Assembly: GCA_023231005.1 (NCBI GenBank) | Contig: JALNWG010000003.1 | Location: 62,001 to 126,000, forward strand | Length of the DNA: 64,000 nucleotides | Direction of reading: 5' to 3' | Origin: Bacteroidales bacterium | GTDB taxonomy: Bacteria; Bacteroidota; Bacteroidia; Bacteroidales; FEN-979 | In this document: one piece after another, positions 25,507 to 34,277 of the stretch | How the letters are laid out: every line of letters begins with the position of its first letter | Position numbering within the stretch: the stretch's first letter is position 1 | The notes under the pieces: generated by a model | What the model was told of the DNA's origin: nothing | The model's database searches: none | The model's input: the letters and a program-made list of their open reading frames with translations, nothing else | Position numbers and translations under genes: made by a program

Positions 25507-27375
25507 ATGAATAAATACGATATTATAGTCGTAGGGGCTGGTCATGCTGGATGTGAAGCGGCAGCTGTTGCAGGCAATTTGGGATCAAAAGTTCTTTTGA
25601 TAACAATGAATATGCTTAATATGGCTCAAATGTCTTGTAATCCATCTATGGGCGGAATTGCAAAGGGGCAGATCGTTCGGGAAATAGATGCGATGGGGGG
25701 ATATTCTGGAATTATTACTGACACTACCATGATCCAATTCAGAATGTTAAACCGATCTAAAGGTCCTGCGATGTGGAGTCCAAGGTCGCAAAACGATCGT
25801 GTTCAATTTTCTTTTGCCTGGAGAAAACAGTTAGAGGAGAATAAAAATATTGATTTCTGGCAAGATTCGGTTGTTGATATTATAGTAAAAAATGGGAATG
25901 TTAAAGGAGTTAAAACCGGGATGGGTATAATCTTTAACTCAAAAGCTGTAATATTGGCAAATGGTACTTTTTTAAATGGAATAATTTACATTGGAGAACA
26001 GCATTTTTCTGGAGGAAGAATAGGAGAGGGTGCAGAAAGAAATCTTACAGAAAAACTTATAAATTTTGGATTTGTTTCAAACAGGATGAAAACTGGAACT
26101 CCGGCTAGGGTAGATGGGCGAAGTCTGGATTTTACAAAGATGGAAGAGCAAAAGGGCGATGAAAATCCAGGCAAATTTTCATATACAGAAACAAAAAAGT
26201 TAGATATCCAGAAAAGCTGTTATTTAACTTACACAAGTAGTGAAGTTCATGATATTTTAAGAACCGGATTTGATAAATCCCCGATGTTTTCTGGAAGAAT
26301 AAAAGGTAGGGGCCCTAGATATTGTCCTTCAATAGAGGATAAAATTGACCGTTTTGAAAATAAGGAAAGACATCAGCTTTTTATTGAACCTGAGGGGTGG
26401 AATACCGTTGAATATTATGTAAATGGATTTTCTTCCTCATTACCTGAAGAGATTCAATTTAAAGCTCTTAGAAAAGTCAAAGGTTTTAAAAAGGCCAAAT
26501 TTTTTAGACCTGGATATGCTATTGAATATGATTATTTTCCTCCTTCACAATTGAAAATGACCTTGGAAACAAGAATTATTGAAAATTTGTATTTTGCGGG
26601 TCAGATTAATGGTACTACTGGATATGAAGAAGCAGCTGGACAGGGATTCATGGCTGGAATTAATGCTCATTTAAAGATAAGAAATGAAAGTGATTTTATC
26701 CTAAAAAGGTCGGAAGCCTATATTGGCGTACTTATAGATGATTTGGTTACAAAAGGAACTGAAGAGCCTTACCGTATGTTTACATCAAGGGCCGAATATC
26801 GACTTTTATTACGTCAGGATAATGCCGATTTTCGTTTAACTCCAAAAAGTTACAAAATTGGATTAGCTTCTCATGAAAGATATATAAAGGTTGAAGATAA
26901 ATATAAAAAAGTATCCGATTTTATTGATTTTTTAAAGACTAAAGCACTAATCCCTAATGAAATAAATCAATTTCTTGAGGATAAAGACACGAACAAAATT
27001 ACCCAAAAGCAAAAGGCTTTTACCCTGCTACTGCGTCCTCAAATCTTGATCAAAGAGATGGTGGCAGCAGTTGGTTCAATATCTGAATATGCAATTTCTC
27101 ACCAATGTTTAAATGACGAGATTCTTGAAGAGGTTGAGCTACAGATAAAATATGAAAATTATATACAAAAGGAACAGGAATTGGCTGATAAATTATCGAA
27201 TCTCGAAAATATGCCACTGAATGAAAATTTTGACTATTCAAAAATTTCATCTCTTTCGATTGAAGCCAAAGAAAAACTTTCAAAAGTAAAGCCCCGAACC
27301 ATAGGTCAAGCTGCACGGATTAGTGGCGTTTCTCCTTCTGATATCTCGGTCTTAATTGTTTTTTTAGGGAGGTGA
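25507..27375 (+). CDS. mnmG: tRNA uridine-34 carboxymethylaminomethyl modification enzyme MnmG
   Basis: MnmG (GidA) with MnmE installs the cmnm5 group at U34 of several tRNAs, using FAD. The 622-residue protein starts with the FAD-binding motif VGAGHAGCEAAAVAG and shows MSCNPSMGGIAKGQ, the family signature GPRYCPSIEDKI and GTTGYEEAAGQG, then the C-terminal helical MnmE-binding region. Length is normal. Identical 16-bp parS-like sites lie 13 bases before the start codon and directly after the stop codon. Confidence 0.97.
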   Translation: MNKYDIIVVGAGHAGCEAAAVAGNLGSKVLLITMNMLNMAQMSCNPSMGGIAKGQIVREIDAMGGYSGIITDTTMIQFRMLNRSKGPAMWSPRSQNDRVQFSFAWRKQLEENKNIDFWQDSVVDIIVKNGNVKGVKTGMGIIFNSKAVILANGTFLNGIIYIGEQHFSGGRIGEGAERNLTEKLINFGFVSNRMKTGTPARVDGRSLDFTKMEEQKGDENPGKFSYTETKKLDIQKSCYLTYTSSEVHDILRTGFDKSPMFSGRIKGRGPRYCPSIEDKIDRFENKERHQLFIEPEGWNTVEYYVNGFSSSLPEEIQFKALRKVKGFKKAKFFRPGYAIEYDYFPPSQLKMTLETRIIENLYFAGQINGTTGYEEAAGQGFMAGINAHLKIRNESDFILKRSEAYIGVLIDDLVTKGTEEPYRMFTSRAEYRLLLRQDNADFRLTPKSYKIGLASHERYIKVEDKYKKVSDFIDFLKTKALIPNEINQFLEDKDTNKITQKQKAFTLLLRPQILIKEMVAAVGSISEYAISHQCLNDEILEEVELQIKYENYIQKEQELADKLSNLENMPLNENFDYSKISSLSIEAKEKLSKVKPRTIGQAARISGVSPSDISVLIVFLGR

Positions 27376-27391
27376 TGTTCCACGTGAAACG
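27376..27391 (+). promoter_or_regulatory. parS-like centromere site (right of mnmG)
   Basis: TGTTCCACGTGAAACG begins at the base after the mnmG stop codon. It matches TGTTCCACGTGAAACA, the ParB site version known from Bacillus, at 15 of 16 bases and is the exact reverse complement of the site at 25478-25493. Confidence 0.78.
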
Positions 27392-27401
27392 GAAATAAAA
27401 T

Positions 27402-28292
27402 ATGGAAGATCTTAAAAATTGTCCCCTTTGCGGGGGTAAAAAATTTTCACTATTTCTTAAAGTTACCGACTCTTTTTTATCCCAAGAGGAGTTTTCTATT
27501 TTACAATGTGATTTCTGCGAGCTTAAATTTGTAAATCCGAGACCTACTCGGGAAGAAATCGGAAATTATTACTTATCCGATGATTATATTTCACATGATT
27601 CAGATAAAAAAGATCTATTATCTAATGTATACCGGTTGGCCAGAAAATTTGCAATCCGGAAAAAATATGGAATCATTAAAAAAGAAAATAGCCCAAAGAG
27701 GCTTCTTGATATCGGTTGTGGCACTGGAGAGTTCTTGAAATATTGCCAAGAGCAAGGTTTGGATGTGTTTGGATATGAACCAAATATAAAAGCAAGATAC
27801 CATGCAATTTTAAAGAATAAATTGGACATTAAGGAATCACTTACTGATTTTAAATCAATGGCAGGTTCTTTTCAATGTGTTACGATGTGGCATGTATTAG
27901 AACATGTTCATGATTTGACAGAAACCTTAGAATCAGTAAAAAAATTACTTACTCCCGAAGGATTATTGGTAATCGCGGTTCCCAATTGTAATTCTTGGGA
28001 TGCCCGATATTATAAACAATTCTGGGCCGCTTATGACGTTCCGAGGCATCTTTTTCATTTCACGGAACAATCGATGAAACAATTAGCACAGAAAAGCAAT
28101 TTTGAAATATCCCAAATTTTACCGCAAAAATTGGATTCGTATTATGTTTCAATGTTAAGTGAAAAATATTGCACCGGGCGTTCCAATTATTTTAATGCTT
28201 TTTTGAGAGGCCTTACTTCGAATTTTGAAGCAAAAAACCCAAATTTTAGACATTCAAGCTTGATTTATCTCCTGCGGCAAAAAATTGCTTAA
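27402..28292 (+). CDS. Class I SAM-dependent methyltransferase with N-terminal zinc ribbon
   Basis: This 296-residue protein has an N-terminal Cys4-type ribbon (Cys7, Cys10, Cys36, Cys39: NCPLCGG and QCDFCE) and a Rossmann methyltransferase domain with motif I LLDIGCGTGEFLKY near residue 103, motif II-like region FGYEPN and TMWHVLEHVHDL. The architecture is common in Bacteroidota next to mnmG, but the substrate (lipid, sugar, RNA or protein) is unknown. It starts 26 bp after mnmG, with a parS-like site in the gap. Confidence 0.85.
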   Translation: MEDLKNCPLCGGKKFSLFLKVTDSFLSQEEFSILQCDFCELKFVNPRPTREEIGNYYLSDDYISHDSDKKDLLSNVYRLARKFAIRKKYGIIKKENSPKRLLDIGCGTGEFLKYCQEQGLDVFGYEPNIKARYHAILKNKLDIKESLTDFKSMAGSFQCVTMWHVLEHVHDLTETLESVKKLLTPEGLLVIAVPNCNSWDARYYKQFWAAYDVPRHLFHFTEQSMKQLAQKSNFEISQILPQKLDSYYVSMLSEKYCTGRSNYFNAFLRGLTSNFEAKNPNFRHSSLIYLLRQKIA

Positions 28293-28408
28293 TTTGAAAG
28301 ACCCTGTGCAACGATCGTTCTAAATGGATATAAATGGTCAATTAGATCAAAATAATCAATTGTAGGTGCCCGGAAGGGGCTGTTATTATTTGATTAAAAG
28401 TCAATAAC

Positions 28409-31400
28409 TTGACAGATTTTAAGAACAGTTTTTTAAAAAAGTGGGGAATTGGGTATTTAATTCTGGTAATTTTTTTTACTGGATTAATATATGTTTTACA
28501 AGTACATATAAGAAAACAGCAGGATCTCATTTTATCAGCCCAGCAAATTCAGAAACAAATAATAAGAATAGAAAGAGAAACAAAAGTGCAACTCAAGCAA
28601 TTTTGTGCAGAATTTGATTCTACAAAATTAATTCCTGGAATTACATCAGATTTTTACAGAAGCAAAACTCGTGAGAATGAAGAATTGATTATTTTCATTT
28701 ATCATAGGGATTCCCTTGTTTTTTGGAATAGTAATAAAATTCCTTTGCCAGAAAATTTTACAAAGGAGTTTAAGAAACAAGTTTTTGTTATAAAAACACA
28801 AAATGGGTGGTATCATTTTGAAATCAACCGCTTTGGCTCTTTTACAGGGATAGGGTGTTTTCTAATAAAACACGAGTATCCATTTGAAAATGATTATCTT
28901 ACTAATCAATTTTCGGACAAGATAAATATTCCTTCGTACTTTTTACTTTCCACGACCCGCAATGGAGTTGCAGTAAATTCCCAAACCGGTGCTTTTTTAT
29001 TCTCAGTAAATATTGACAAATCAAAATTGCCAGGGTCAAATGAAAATCCAATTTTGGCTTTTCTATTTTTTTTAGCAGGATCGATTTTTTTATTGTTATT
29101 TCTGTATCAGGTTAATCAGAATATTTCGTGGTTAAATAACCGAAAATGGTTGTTGTTACTGGTTTTTTGTTTGGAAGCCGGATTTTTGAGGTTTTTTCAA
29201 TATTCCTGGAAATTTCCCACCGTGCTTTACACCTCTGATCTTTTTGCACCTGTGTGGTATGCCTCTTCGGCTATCATTCCTTCCTTAGGAGATTTTGTGA
29301 TAAATGTATTTCTGTTATCGGTAGTAGCCTTAGCATTTTACCAGAATCAGCATGCCATCCACATGACCAGGCGGAGGTGTATTAAAAACAATTATATTCC
29401 TGTTGCCGCGACAATAGTATTGCTTTACCTCTCCATCTTTGTGATCATATATTTAATCAACAATTTGATTATCAATTCATCACTTCCACTTAATTTGCAG
29501 AATATCGGGGCCCTAAATTCTCAAAGTGGATATGGGTTTTTTATTCTTTGCGGATTGTTGCTTTCATACTGGTTATTTTCGGTCGCCATTTTATCAATTC
29601 TTTTTCCTCATCAAAATGGGGTGAAAGAAGCCATAGTTGGATATGTAATTGGCCTGCTTTTCTGTTTTCTTTTTATAGTCATCGTTGGTTGGGAAGAAAA
29701 TATTACCGGATTGTTATTTTTTATAGTCTATTCGGCTTTTCTTTTCTTTTCTTGGACACAAAAACGATCTGTTAATTCTCTTCAAAGTACGCTGTTTTTT
29801 CTTTGCTTTTTCTCGGTTTTTACAACATATATTCTGAATAATTCATATCAAAATAAAGAACAGGAAAAACGCAAACTTTTTGCCGTGAAATTGGCTTCTC
29901 ATCGGGATCCACTCACAGAGGCTTTGTTTGAACAAATGGACCGAAAATTGCTTTCTGACTCGGTAATTCTTAATGTGCTAAGACAGGGATCCGACATTAC
30001 AGGAAATAAACTGGATTATTTGGAAAAACATTTATCAACAAAATATTTTCAGAATTATTGGACAAAATTTAACCTGCAGGTTACCGTATGTGATGAGATG
30101 AAAAATTTACAAGTTCAGCCACAAGGATATTTGATTAATTGCCATGAATATTTTAAGGAACTGATTAGGAACAGTGGGGAATCAACAGCTTCCCCCTATC
30201 TTTTTTTCATGGATTATGGGTTTGGGACTGAAAACTATATTGTGGTAATTCCGGGAAATGATTTGAATGATAATTCGGTCGCGGGTGTTACGTTGTATAT
30301 CGAATTAAGCTCCAAGACGGCATTCAAAGATCTTGGATATCCTGAGCTTTTAATCGACAAATCGCGTATTTCTCCTCCTGATCTTTCCGAGTATTCTTAT
30401 GGTGTATTTGAACAAGGGAAATTGATACACAGTGTAGGAAGTTATAATTACCGTCTGGAACTTAATCCGTATCTTATTCATAAATCATTGTTGTTTTTTA
30501 CCTACGACCACTACGACCATTATTATTACCGAATCAATAATGCCACGGTTTTGTTGATCAGTAAAAAACAAACATCCTTTTTTTCGAAAATCGCCCCTTT
30601 TCCTTATCTTTTTATTTTATTTTCCATTGTAACATTGATAATTACCGGAATTATCAAAAGAAGATATCTTTTTCAATTCTCTCCGGGTAGTTTAAGGGAA
30701 CGCTTGCAACTTACCATGATCGGTATTTTACTTCTGACTTTCTTAGTGATCGGCGTTGTCTTAATCAGCAATATCATCAGCATCAATAAAAAGAAAAATG
30801 AAAATAGCTTACAGGAAAAATCTTTTTCAGTCTTGGTTGAGATTCAGCATAAATATGGAGGGCTATCTGGGTGGCAAGCACGAACCAAGGAAGATTTAAA
30901 TGATTTTTTTGTCAAGCTTTCAAATGTATTTTTTACGGATATAAATTTTTATGATCCATCCGGAATACTTATCGCTTCCAGCCGTCCACAGGTTTTTGAA
31001 CAGGGGCTTCTATCCCATTTGATGAATGCCGACGCATACAAAAAGCTGAATGCAGAAAAACGTTCCATGTTAATGCACGAGGAGACCATTGGAACGCTTC
31101 ATTACAGTTCTGCTTATCTCCCCTTTTTGAATGAAAAAAATCAATTATTAGGATATGTTAATTTACCTTATTTTTCGAGGCAGGATGAATTGAAAAAGGA
31201 AATTTCTTCCACCCTGGTGACTTTCACAAACATTTATATTTTACTCATCTTACTTGGTGTTGTGGTGGGTTGGGGCCTTTCAAAATATATAACTTCACCA
31301 TTGGCAATGCTGGCTATTACCATGTCGCGATTGCGTTTGGGGAAGAATAATGAAAAGATCACCTGGAAGAAGGATGATGAAATCGGTCAATTGGTAAAAG

Positions 31401-32143
31401 AGTATAATCGAATGGTTGAAGCGTTAAGCGAAAGTGCAGAACGGTTGGCCCAGTCGGAACGTGAAAGCGCTTGGCGGGAAATGGCAAAACAGGTTGCACA
31501 TGAAATAAAAAACCCGTTAACTCCAATGAAACTCAATATTCAATATTTACAGAAAGCCTGGCTCGATAAGGCTCCTGACTGGGATCTGAGATTGAGTCAG
31601 TTTTCGAAAATATTGATTGAGCAGATTGATACTTTATCGAACATTGCCTCTGAGTTTTCGGATTTTGCACAAATGCCACGGGTCGTTCCAGAAAAAATTG
31701 ATCTTGAAAAGCTAATTCCATTCGTAATTGCACAATATGAACTTAGTATATCAGTTGAATTTTCATTTTCAGTAATTTCCGGTCATCCTATTGTTCTTGC
31801 GGATAAAAAGCAAATGATCAGAGTTTTTACAAACCTGATCAATAATTCAATCCAAGCTATCGGGGATCATTCTTTGGGTAAAATTGCCCTTACCGTTCAG
31901 CAGAGGAACAGTCATGTAATAATTCAGATTAAAGACAATGGCCGGGGAATTCCGGAAAATCAAACCAATCTGATTTTTGAACCAAATTTTTCAACCAAAA
32001 CAGGAGGAATGGGTTTGGGGCTGGCAATTGTTAAAGGAATTATTGAGAATATGAATGGAGAAATAGATTTTATGTCGAAAGAAAACATTGGAACAACATT
32101 TACCATTAAATTGCCTTATTATGTTGAAAAAGAAAAAGATTAA
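28409..32143 (+). CDS. Large membrane histidine kinase, NtrY-like
   Basis: This 1,244-residue sensor kinase has an N-terminal helix (about 11-30), a periplasmic stretch (about 31-205), about eight membrane helices (about 210-480), a second soluble region, further helices near 730, 775 and 940, a HAMP linker, a HisKA domain with phosphoacceptor His1031 in VAHEIKNPLTPMKL, and a HATPase domain with NLINNSIQAI (N box), KDNGRGIPE (G1) and GGMGLGLAI (G2). The kinase boxes are intact. No ATG exists near the front; an in-frame stop codon lies 18 bases upstream, so the TTG at 28409 is the likely start. No response regulator is adjacent. The 3' end overlaps gldH by 23 bases. Confidence 0.9.
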   Translation: MTDFKNSFLKKWGIGYLILVIFFTGLIYVLQVHIRKQQDLILSAQQIQKQIIRIERETKVQLKQFCAEFDSTKLIPGITSDFYRSKTRENEELIIFIYHRDSLVFWNSNKIPLPENFTKEFKKQVFVIKTQNGWYHFEINRFGSFTGIGCFLIKHEYPFENDYLTNQFSDKINIPSYFLLSTTRNGVAVNSQTGAFLFSVNIDKSKLPGSNENPILAFLFFLAGSIFLLLFLYQVNQNISWLNNRKWLLLLVFCLEAGFLRFFQYSWKFPTVLYTSDLFAPVWYASSAIIPSLGDFVINVFLLSVVALAFYQNQHAIHMTRRRCIKNNYIPVAATIVLLYLSIFVIIYLINNLIINSSLPLNLQNIGALNSQSGYGFFILCGLLLSYWLFSVAILSILFPHQNGVKEAIVGYVIGLLFCFLFIVIVGWEENITGLLFFIVYSAFLFFSWTQKRSVNSLQSTLFFLCFFSVFTTYILNNSYQNKEQEKRKLFAVKLASHRDPLTEALFEQMDRKLLSDSVILNVLRQGSDITGNKLDYLEKHLSTKYFQNYWTKFNLQVTVCDEMKNLQVQPQGYLINCHEYFKELIRNSGESTASPYLFFMDYGFGTENYIVVIPGNDLNDNSVAGVTLYIELSSKTAFKDLGYPELLIDKSRISPPDLSEYSYGVFEQGKLIHSVGSYNYRLELNPYLIHKSLLFFTYDHYDHYYYRINNATVLLISKKQTSFFSKIAPFPYLFILFSIVTLIITGIIKRRYLFQFSPGSLRERLQLTMIGILLLTFLVIGVVLISNIISINKKKNENSLQEKSFSVLVEIQHKYGGLSGWQARTKEDLNDFFVKLSNVFFTDINFYDPSGILIASSRPQVFEQGLLSHLMNADAYKKLNAEKRSMLMHEETIGTLHYSSAYLPFLNEKNQLLGYVNLPYFSRQDELKKEISSTLVTFTNIYILLILLGVVVGWGLSKYITSPLAMLAITMSRLRLGKNNEKITWKKDDEIGQLVKEYNRMVEALSESAERLAQSERESAWREMAKQVAHEIKNPLTPMKLNIQYLQKAWLDKAPDWDLRLSQFSKILIEQIDTLSNIASEFSDFAQMPRVVPEKIDLEKLIPFVIAQYELSISVEFSFSVISGHPIVLADKKQMIRVFTNLINNSIQAIGDHSLGKIALTVQQRNSHVIIQIKDNGRGIPENQTNLIFEPNFSTKTGGMGLGLAIVKGIIENMNGEIDFMSKENIGTTFTIKLPYYVEKEKD

Positions 32144-32624
32144 TACATTCCATGCAATCAAATGCTGTATTGTTATTGCAATGAGCATGATGTTTGTCCT
32201 TACCGGGTGCCATCGGGAAACTCCCCATGAACTTTATCATACATTCGAAAAACAGGTCTGGCCCCGGTTTGACAAGGTGAATTTTGAAATTCCCATTAAA
32301 ACCGACAACAAGTCATATGATATTGTACTTTTTGCATATTTCACAAATGATTTTCCGTATGAATTGCTTGACGTAAATATGATCATGAACACCCCTTCGG
32401 GCGAAGAACGTATTAATTCCTTCCAAATGAAGGTCAAAAACAAGGCAGGTACATTTGTAATTCCTCACGAAAAAGATTCTTACAGAGGGGATATTTTGCT
32501 GAAAAAAGAGCTCTTTTTTTCAAAAGCAGGGATCCTTCATATAGAATTGGAAAATCTTATCCCAAGAATGCAGGCGGAAGGCATTTTAGGGGTTGGAATT
32601 CGATTAATACCATTGGGAAAGTAA
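32121..32624 (+). CDS. gldH: GldH-type gliding motility lipoprotein
   Basis: This 167-residue protein has a lipoprotein signal (MLKKKKINTFHAIKCC..., lipobox VLTGC). The rest resembles GldH: Y..F...VWPRFDKVNFEIPI, a beta-sandwich with YFTNDFPYELLDVNMIMNTP and the end GILGVGIRLIPLGK. GldH is needed for gliding and is tied to the type IX secretion machinery in gliding Bacteroidota; it is also kept in many non-gliding members, where its role is less clear. The frame extends to 32088, but the ATG at 32121 gives the signal peptide. It is translationally coupled to the histidine kinase and overlaps the convergent riboflavin kinase by 21 bases. Confidence 0.8.
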   Translation: MLKKKKINTFHAIKCCIVIAMSMMFVLTGCHRETPHELYHTFEKQVWPRFDKVNFEIPIKTDNKSYDIVLFAYFTNDFPYELLDVNMIMNTPSGEERINSFQMKVKNKAGTFVIPHEKDSYRGDILLKKELFFSKAGILHIELENLIPRMQAEGILGVGIRLIPLGK

Positions 32625-33071
32625 TTTTACAGCTTCTTTTTTATCCTGTCGAATTTGTCGGGTAAGGTCGTTTTGTGAGTCGAATTTTTTTTCATCGCGT
32701 ATCCTGTCAACAAAACTAAGTGTAAGGGTTTTTCCATATAAATTTCCATTAAAATCTAAGATGTTGACCTCTATGCCTATATTTCTACCATTAAAAGTGG
32801 GTCTGGTACCAATATTGACTAATCCCGGATAGCTATTTCCTGTAAAAGTTACGATTACCGCGTATACTCCATACCCAATTTGTAATGGGGTGTTTGGAGG
32901 CATTTTAAGGTTAGCTGTCGGGAATCCAAGTTTGCGGCCCAAATGATTACCATGAATAACGACTCCGTGTATTTGATATTGAAACCCAAGTAACTCGTTA
33001 ACTTTATGAATATTTCCTTGAGCCAGAAAAGAATTTATGAGGTTTAAATGATTATTAGAATTTTGCATCAT
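32604..33071 (-). CDS. Stand-alone riboflavin kinase (RibF C-terminal domain)
   Basis: This 155-residue protein corresponds to only the C-terminal flavokinase domain of RibF, which converts riboflavin to FMN. It shows the linker (FLAQGNIHKVNELLG), GRKLGFPTANL (ATP/Mg region), NIGTRPTF, and the catalytic Glu in GIEVNILDFNGNLYG. The N-terminal FMN adenylyltransferase domain of about 180 residues is missing: an in-frame TGA lies 2 codons upstream of the ATG, and the upstream DNA belongs to the cytochrome gene. The kinase motifs are intact, so it is more likely a real single-domain enzyme than a fragment, with FAD synthesis encoded elsewhere. Confidence 0.85.
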   Translation of the reverse strand: MMQNSNNHLNLINSFLAQGNIHKVNELLGFQYQIHGVVIHGNHLGRKLGFPTANLKMPPNTPLQIGYGVYAVIVTFTGNSYPGLVNIGTRPTFNGRNIGIEVNILDFNGNLYGKTLTLSFVDRIRDEKKFDSQNDLTRQIRQDKKEAVKLLSQWY

Positions 33072-33116
33072 GTGTCAAAGACTACAATAAAGAGGTTGCA
33101 ATCAGTCGTAACTGGT

Positions 33117-34169
33117 TTAAAATCCGATACTATTCATATAGTTGATTCCAGATTGAAGCATATCGTGAGTGTATAGATAATTGTGAACACCCATGCTGCG
33201 GTCAGCGTCGACCATCATAAAGTTCCAGTAAACAGCCAATTGCTTTTGTTTGTAAAATTTAACATTTAAAAGCATGGTGTTGGTGTCAAGCATATTAGCT
33301 ACAGCTAATTTTACTTTCAGGTTATTATAAAGTACTTTAATTTCGGTTTGTTTACCGTTGACATCGAACGATGTGGCACCCGCGTGACACTGCTTACAGG
33401 CAGTGATATTGTTGCCAACTTTAGCATTATTCATTCGTAATGTGTGACCACCAACATAATTTCCCTGTGCTACTGCCTGGTGGCATGTGGTGCAGGAGGC
33501 GGTGTCTTTATGATCAGTTGATCTAAAAGGAGCGGTGCCGATTTCAAAAGCACCTTTACCGGCAAGTATCAGGCTTTGGGTTCCGTGATGAGGCCCCCAG
33601 AGGTTGGTAAAAGGTTCCAAGGTGTCGTCCATACTGGTTGGATTGGATAATTTTGGAAAAGCAGGCATGGCTTGATGGCAACGTCCGCAAAGATTGGAAC
33701 TGCCGCCATTGGTAGCCAGATCAATGATAATAGTAGAGTCGTAAAAGGCTCTGAAGGGTGCTGTTGTTGTCAAAGCCCAATCTTTACTTGAATAAGATTT
33801 ATGAATTTGGTGGCAGGTACGACAATTCACAGGCGCTGCATCGTTATACGGAGCTGCAGTTTTAAAAGCGCCGGTGGAAAGGCATTCTATGAAACCCTGG
33901 CTTGTATGGCAGGGAGCACATTCGACCTGTTTCCCTTCAAAAACAGTACTTCCCGTAACATGTTGTGAGGCATTGTATTGAAAAATCTTGGTAACTAAAG
34001 AATCGCTCCAATTGTGGCATTGGACACAATTGGAATTTGCATCTTTCCCATTATTTCCAGTGGGGCCAGCAGGACCCTGAGGGCCTTCCTTGGTACAAGC
34101 TGTTAAGATCAATACTGCCACAGAAATCATCGTTGCCGCAGTAAAAATGAATCTTGGTAATTCTTTCAT
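33117..34169 (-). CDS. Hexaheme c-type cytochrome lipoprotein
   Basis: This 350-residue lipoprotein (lipobox ILTAC, Cys25) carries six CxxCH heme sites: CVQCH (48-52), CAPCH (84-88), CRTCH (116-120), CGRCH (161-165), CTTCH (226-230) and CKQCH (258-262). Extra His residues (for example HHG at 194-195, GGH at 241-242) could be distal ligands. A short collagen-like spacer (GPQGPAGPTGNNGKDA, about 29-44) links lipid anchor and heme domain. It is likely a periplasmic or outer-surface electron carrier. The neighbours (asd, riboflavin kinase) do not reveal its partner. The last 90 residues have no heme site. Confidence 0.92.
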   Translation of the reverse strand: MKELPRFIFTAATMISVAVLILTACTKEGPQGPAGPTGNNGKDANSNCVQCHNWSDSLVTKIFQYNASQHVTGSTVFEGKQVECAPCHTSQGFIECLSTGAFKTAAPYNDAAPVNCRTCHQIHKSYSSKDWALTTTAPFRAFYDSTIIIDLATNGGSSNLCGRCHQAMPAFPKLSNPTSMDDTLEPFTNLWGPHHGTQSLILAGKGAFEIGTAPFRSTDHKDTASCTTCHQAVAQGNYVGGHTLRMNNAKVGNNITACKQCHAGATSFDVNGKQTEIKVLYNNLKVKLAVANMLDTNTMLLNVKFYKQKQLAVYWNFMMVDADRSMGVHNYLYTHDMLQSGINYMNSIGF

Positions 34170-34232
34170 GTTCTTACAGTATTTATTAATACGCTAAGTG
34201 CCGGTTACAAGTAAGGCAAATATTCTCAGTAA

Positions 34233-34240
34233 CAAAAATA
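34233..34240 (-). promoter_or_regulatory. Candidate -7 box for the hexaheme cytochrome gene
   Basis: The minus strand reads TATTTTTG, a TAnnTTTG match, 63 bases before the start codon, so the transcript would have a leader of about 57 bases. No clear -33 box is visible. Confidence 0.4.
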
Positions 34241-34277
34241 ACAAGAATAACTTCGGAATTTTTAATAAACGGAGGGA

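Noticed and set aside
28293..28408. Possible riboswitch or promoter before the giant histidine kinase
   Set aside because: I found neither a clear TAnnTTTG box nor a stable conserved fold in the 116 bases, so I make no claim.
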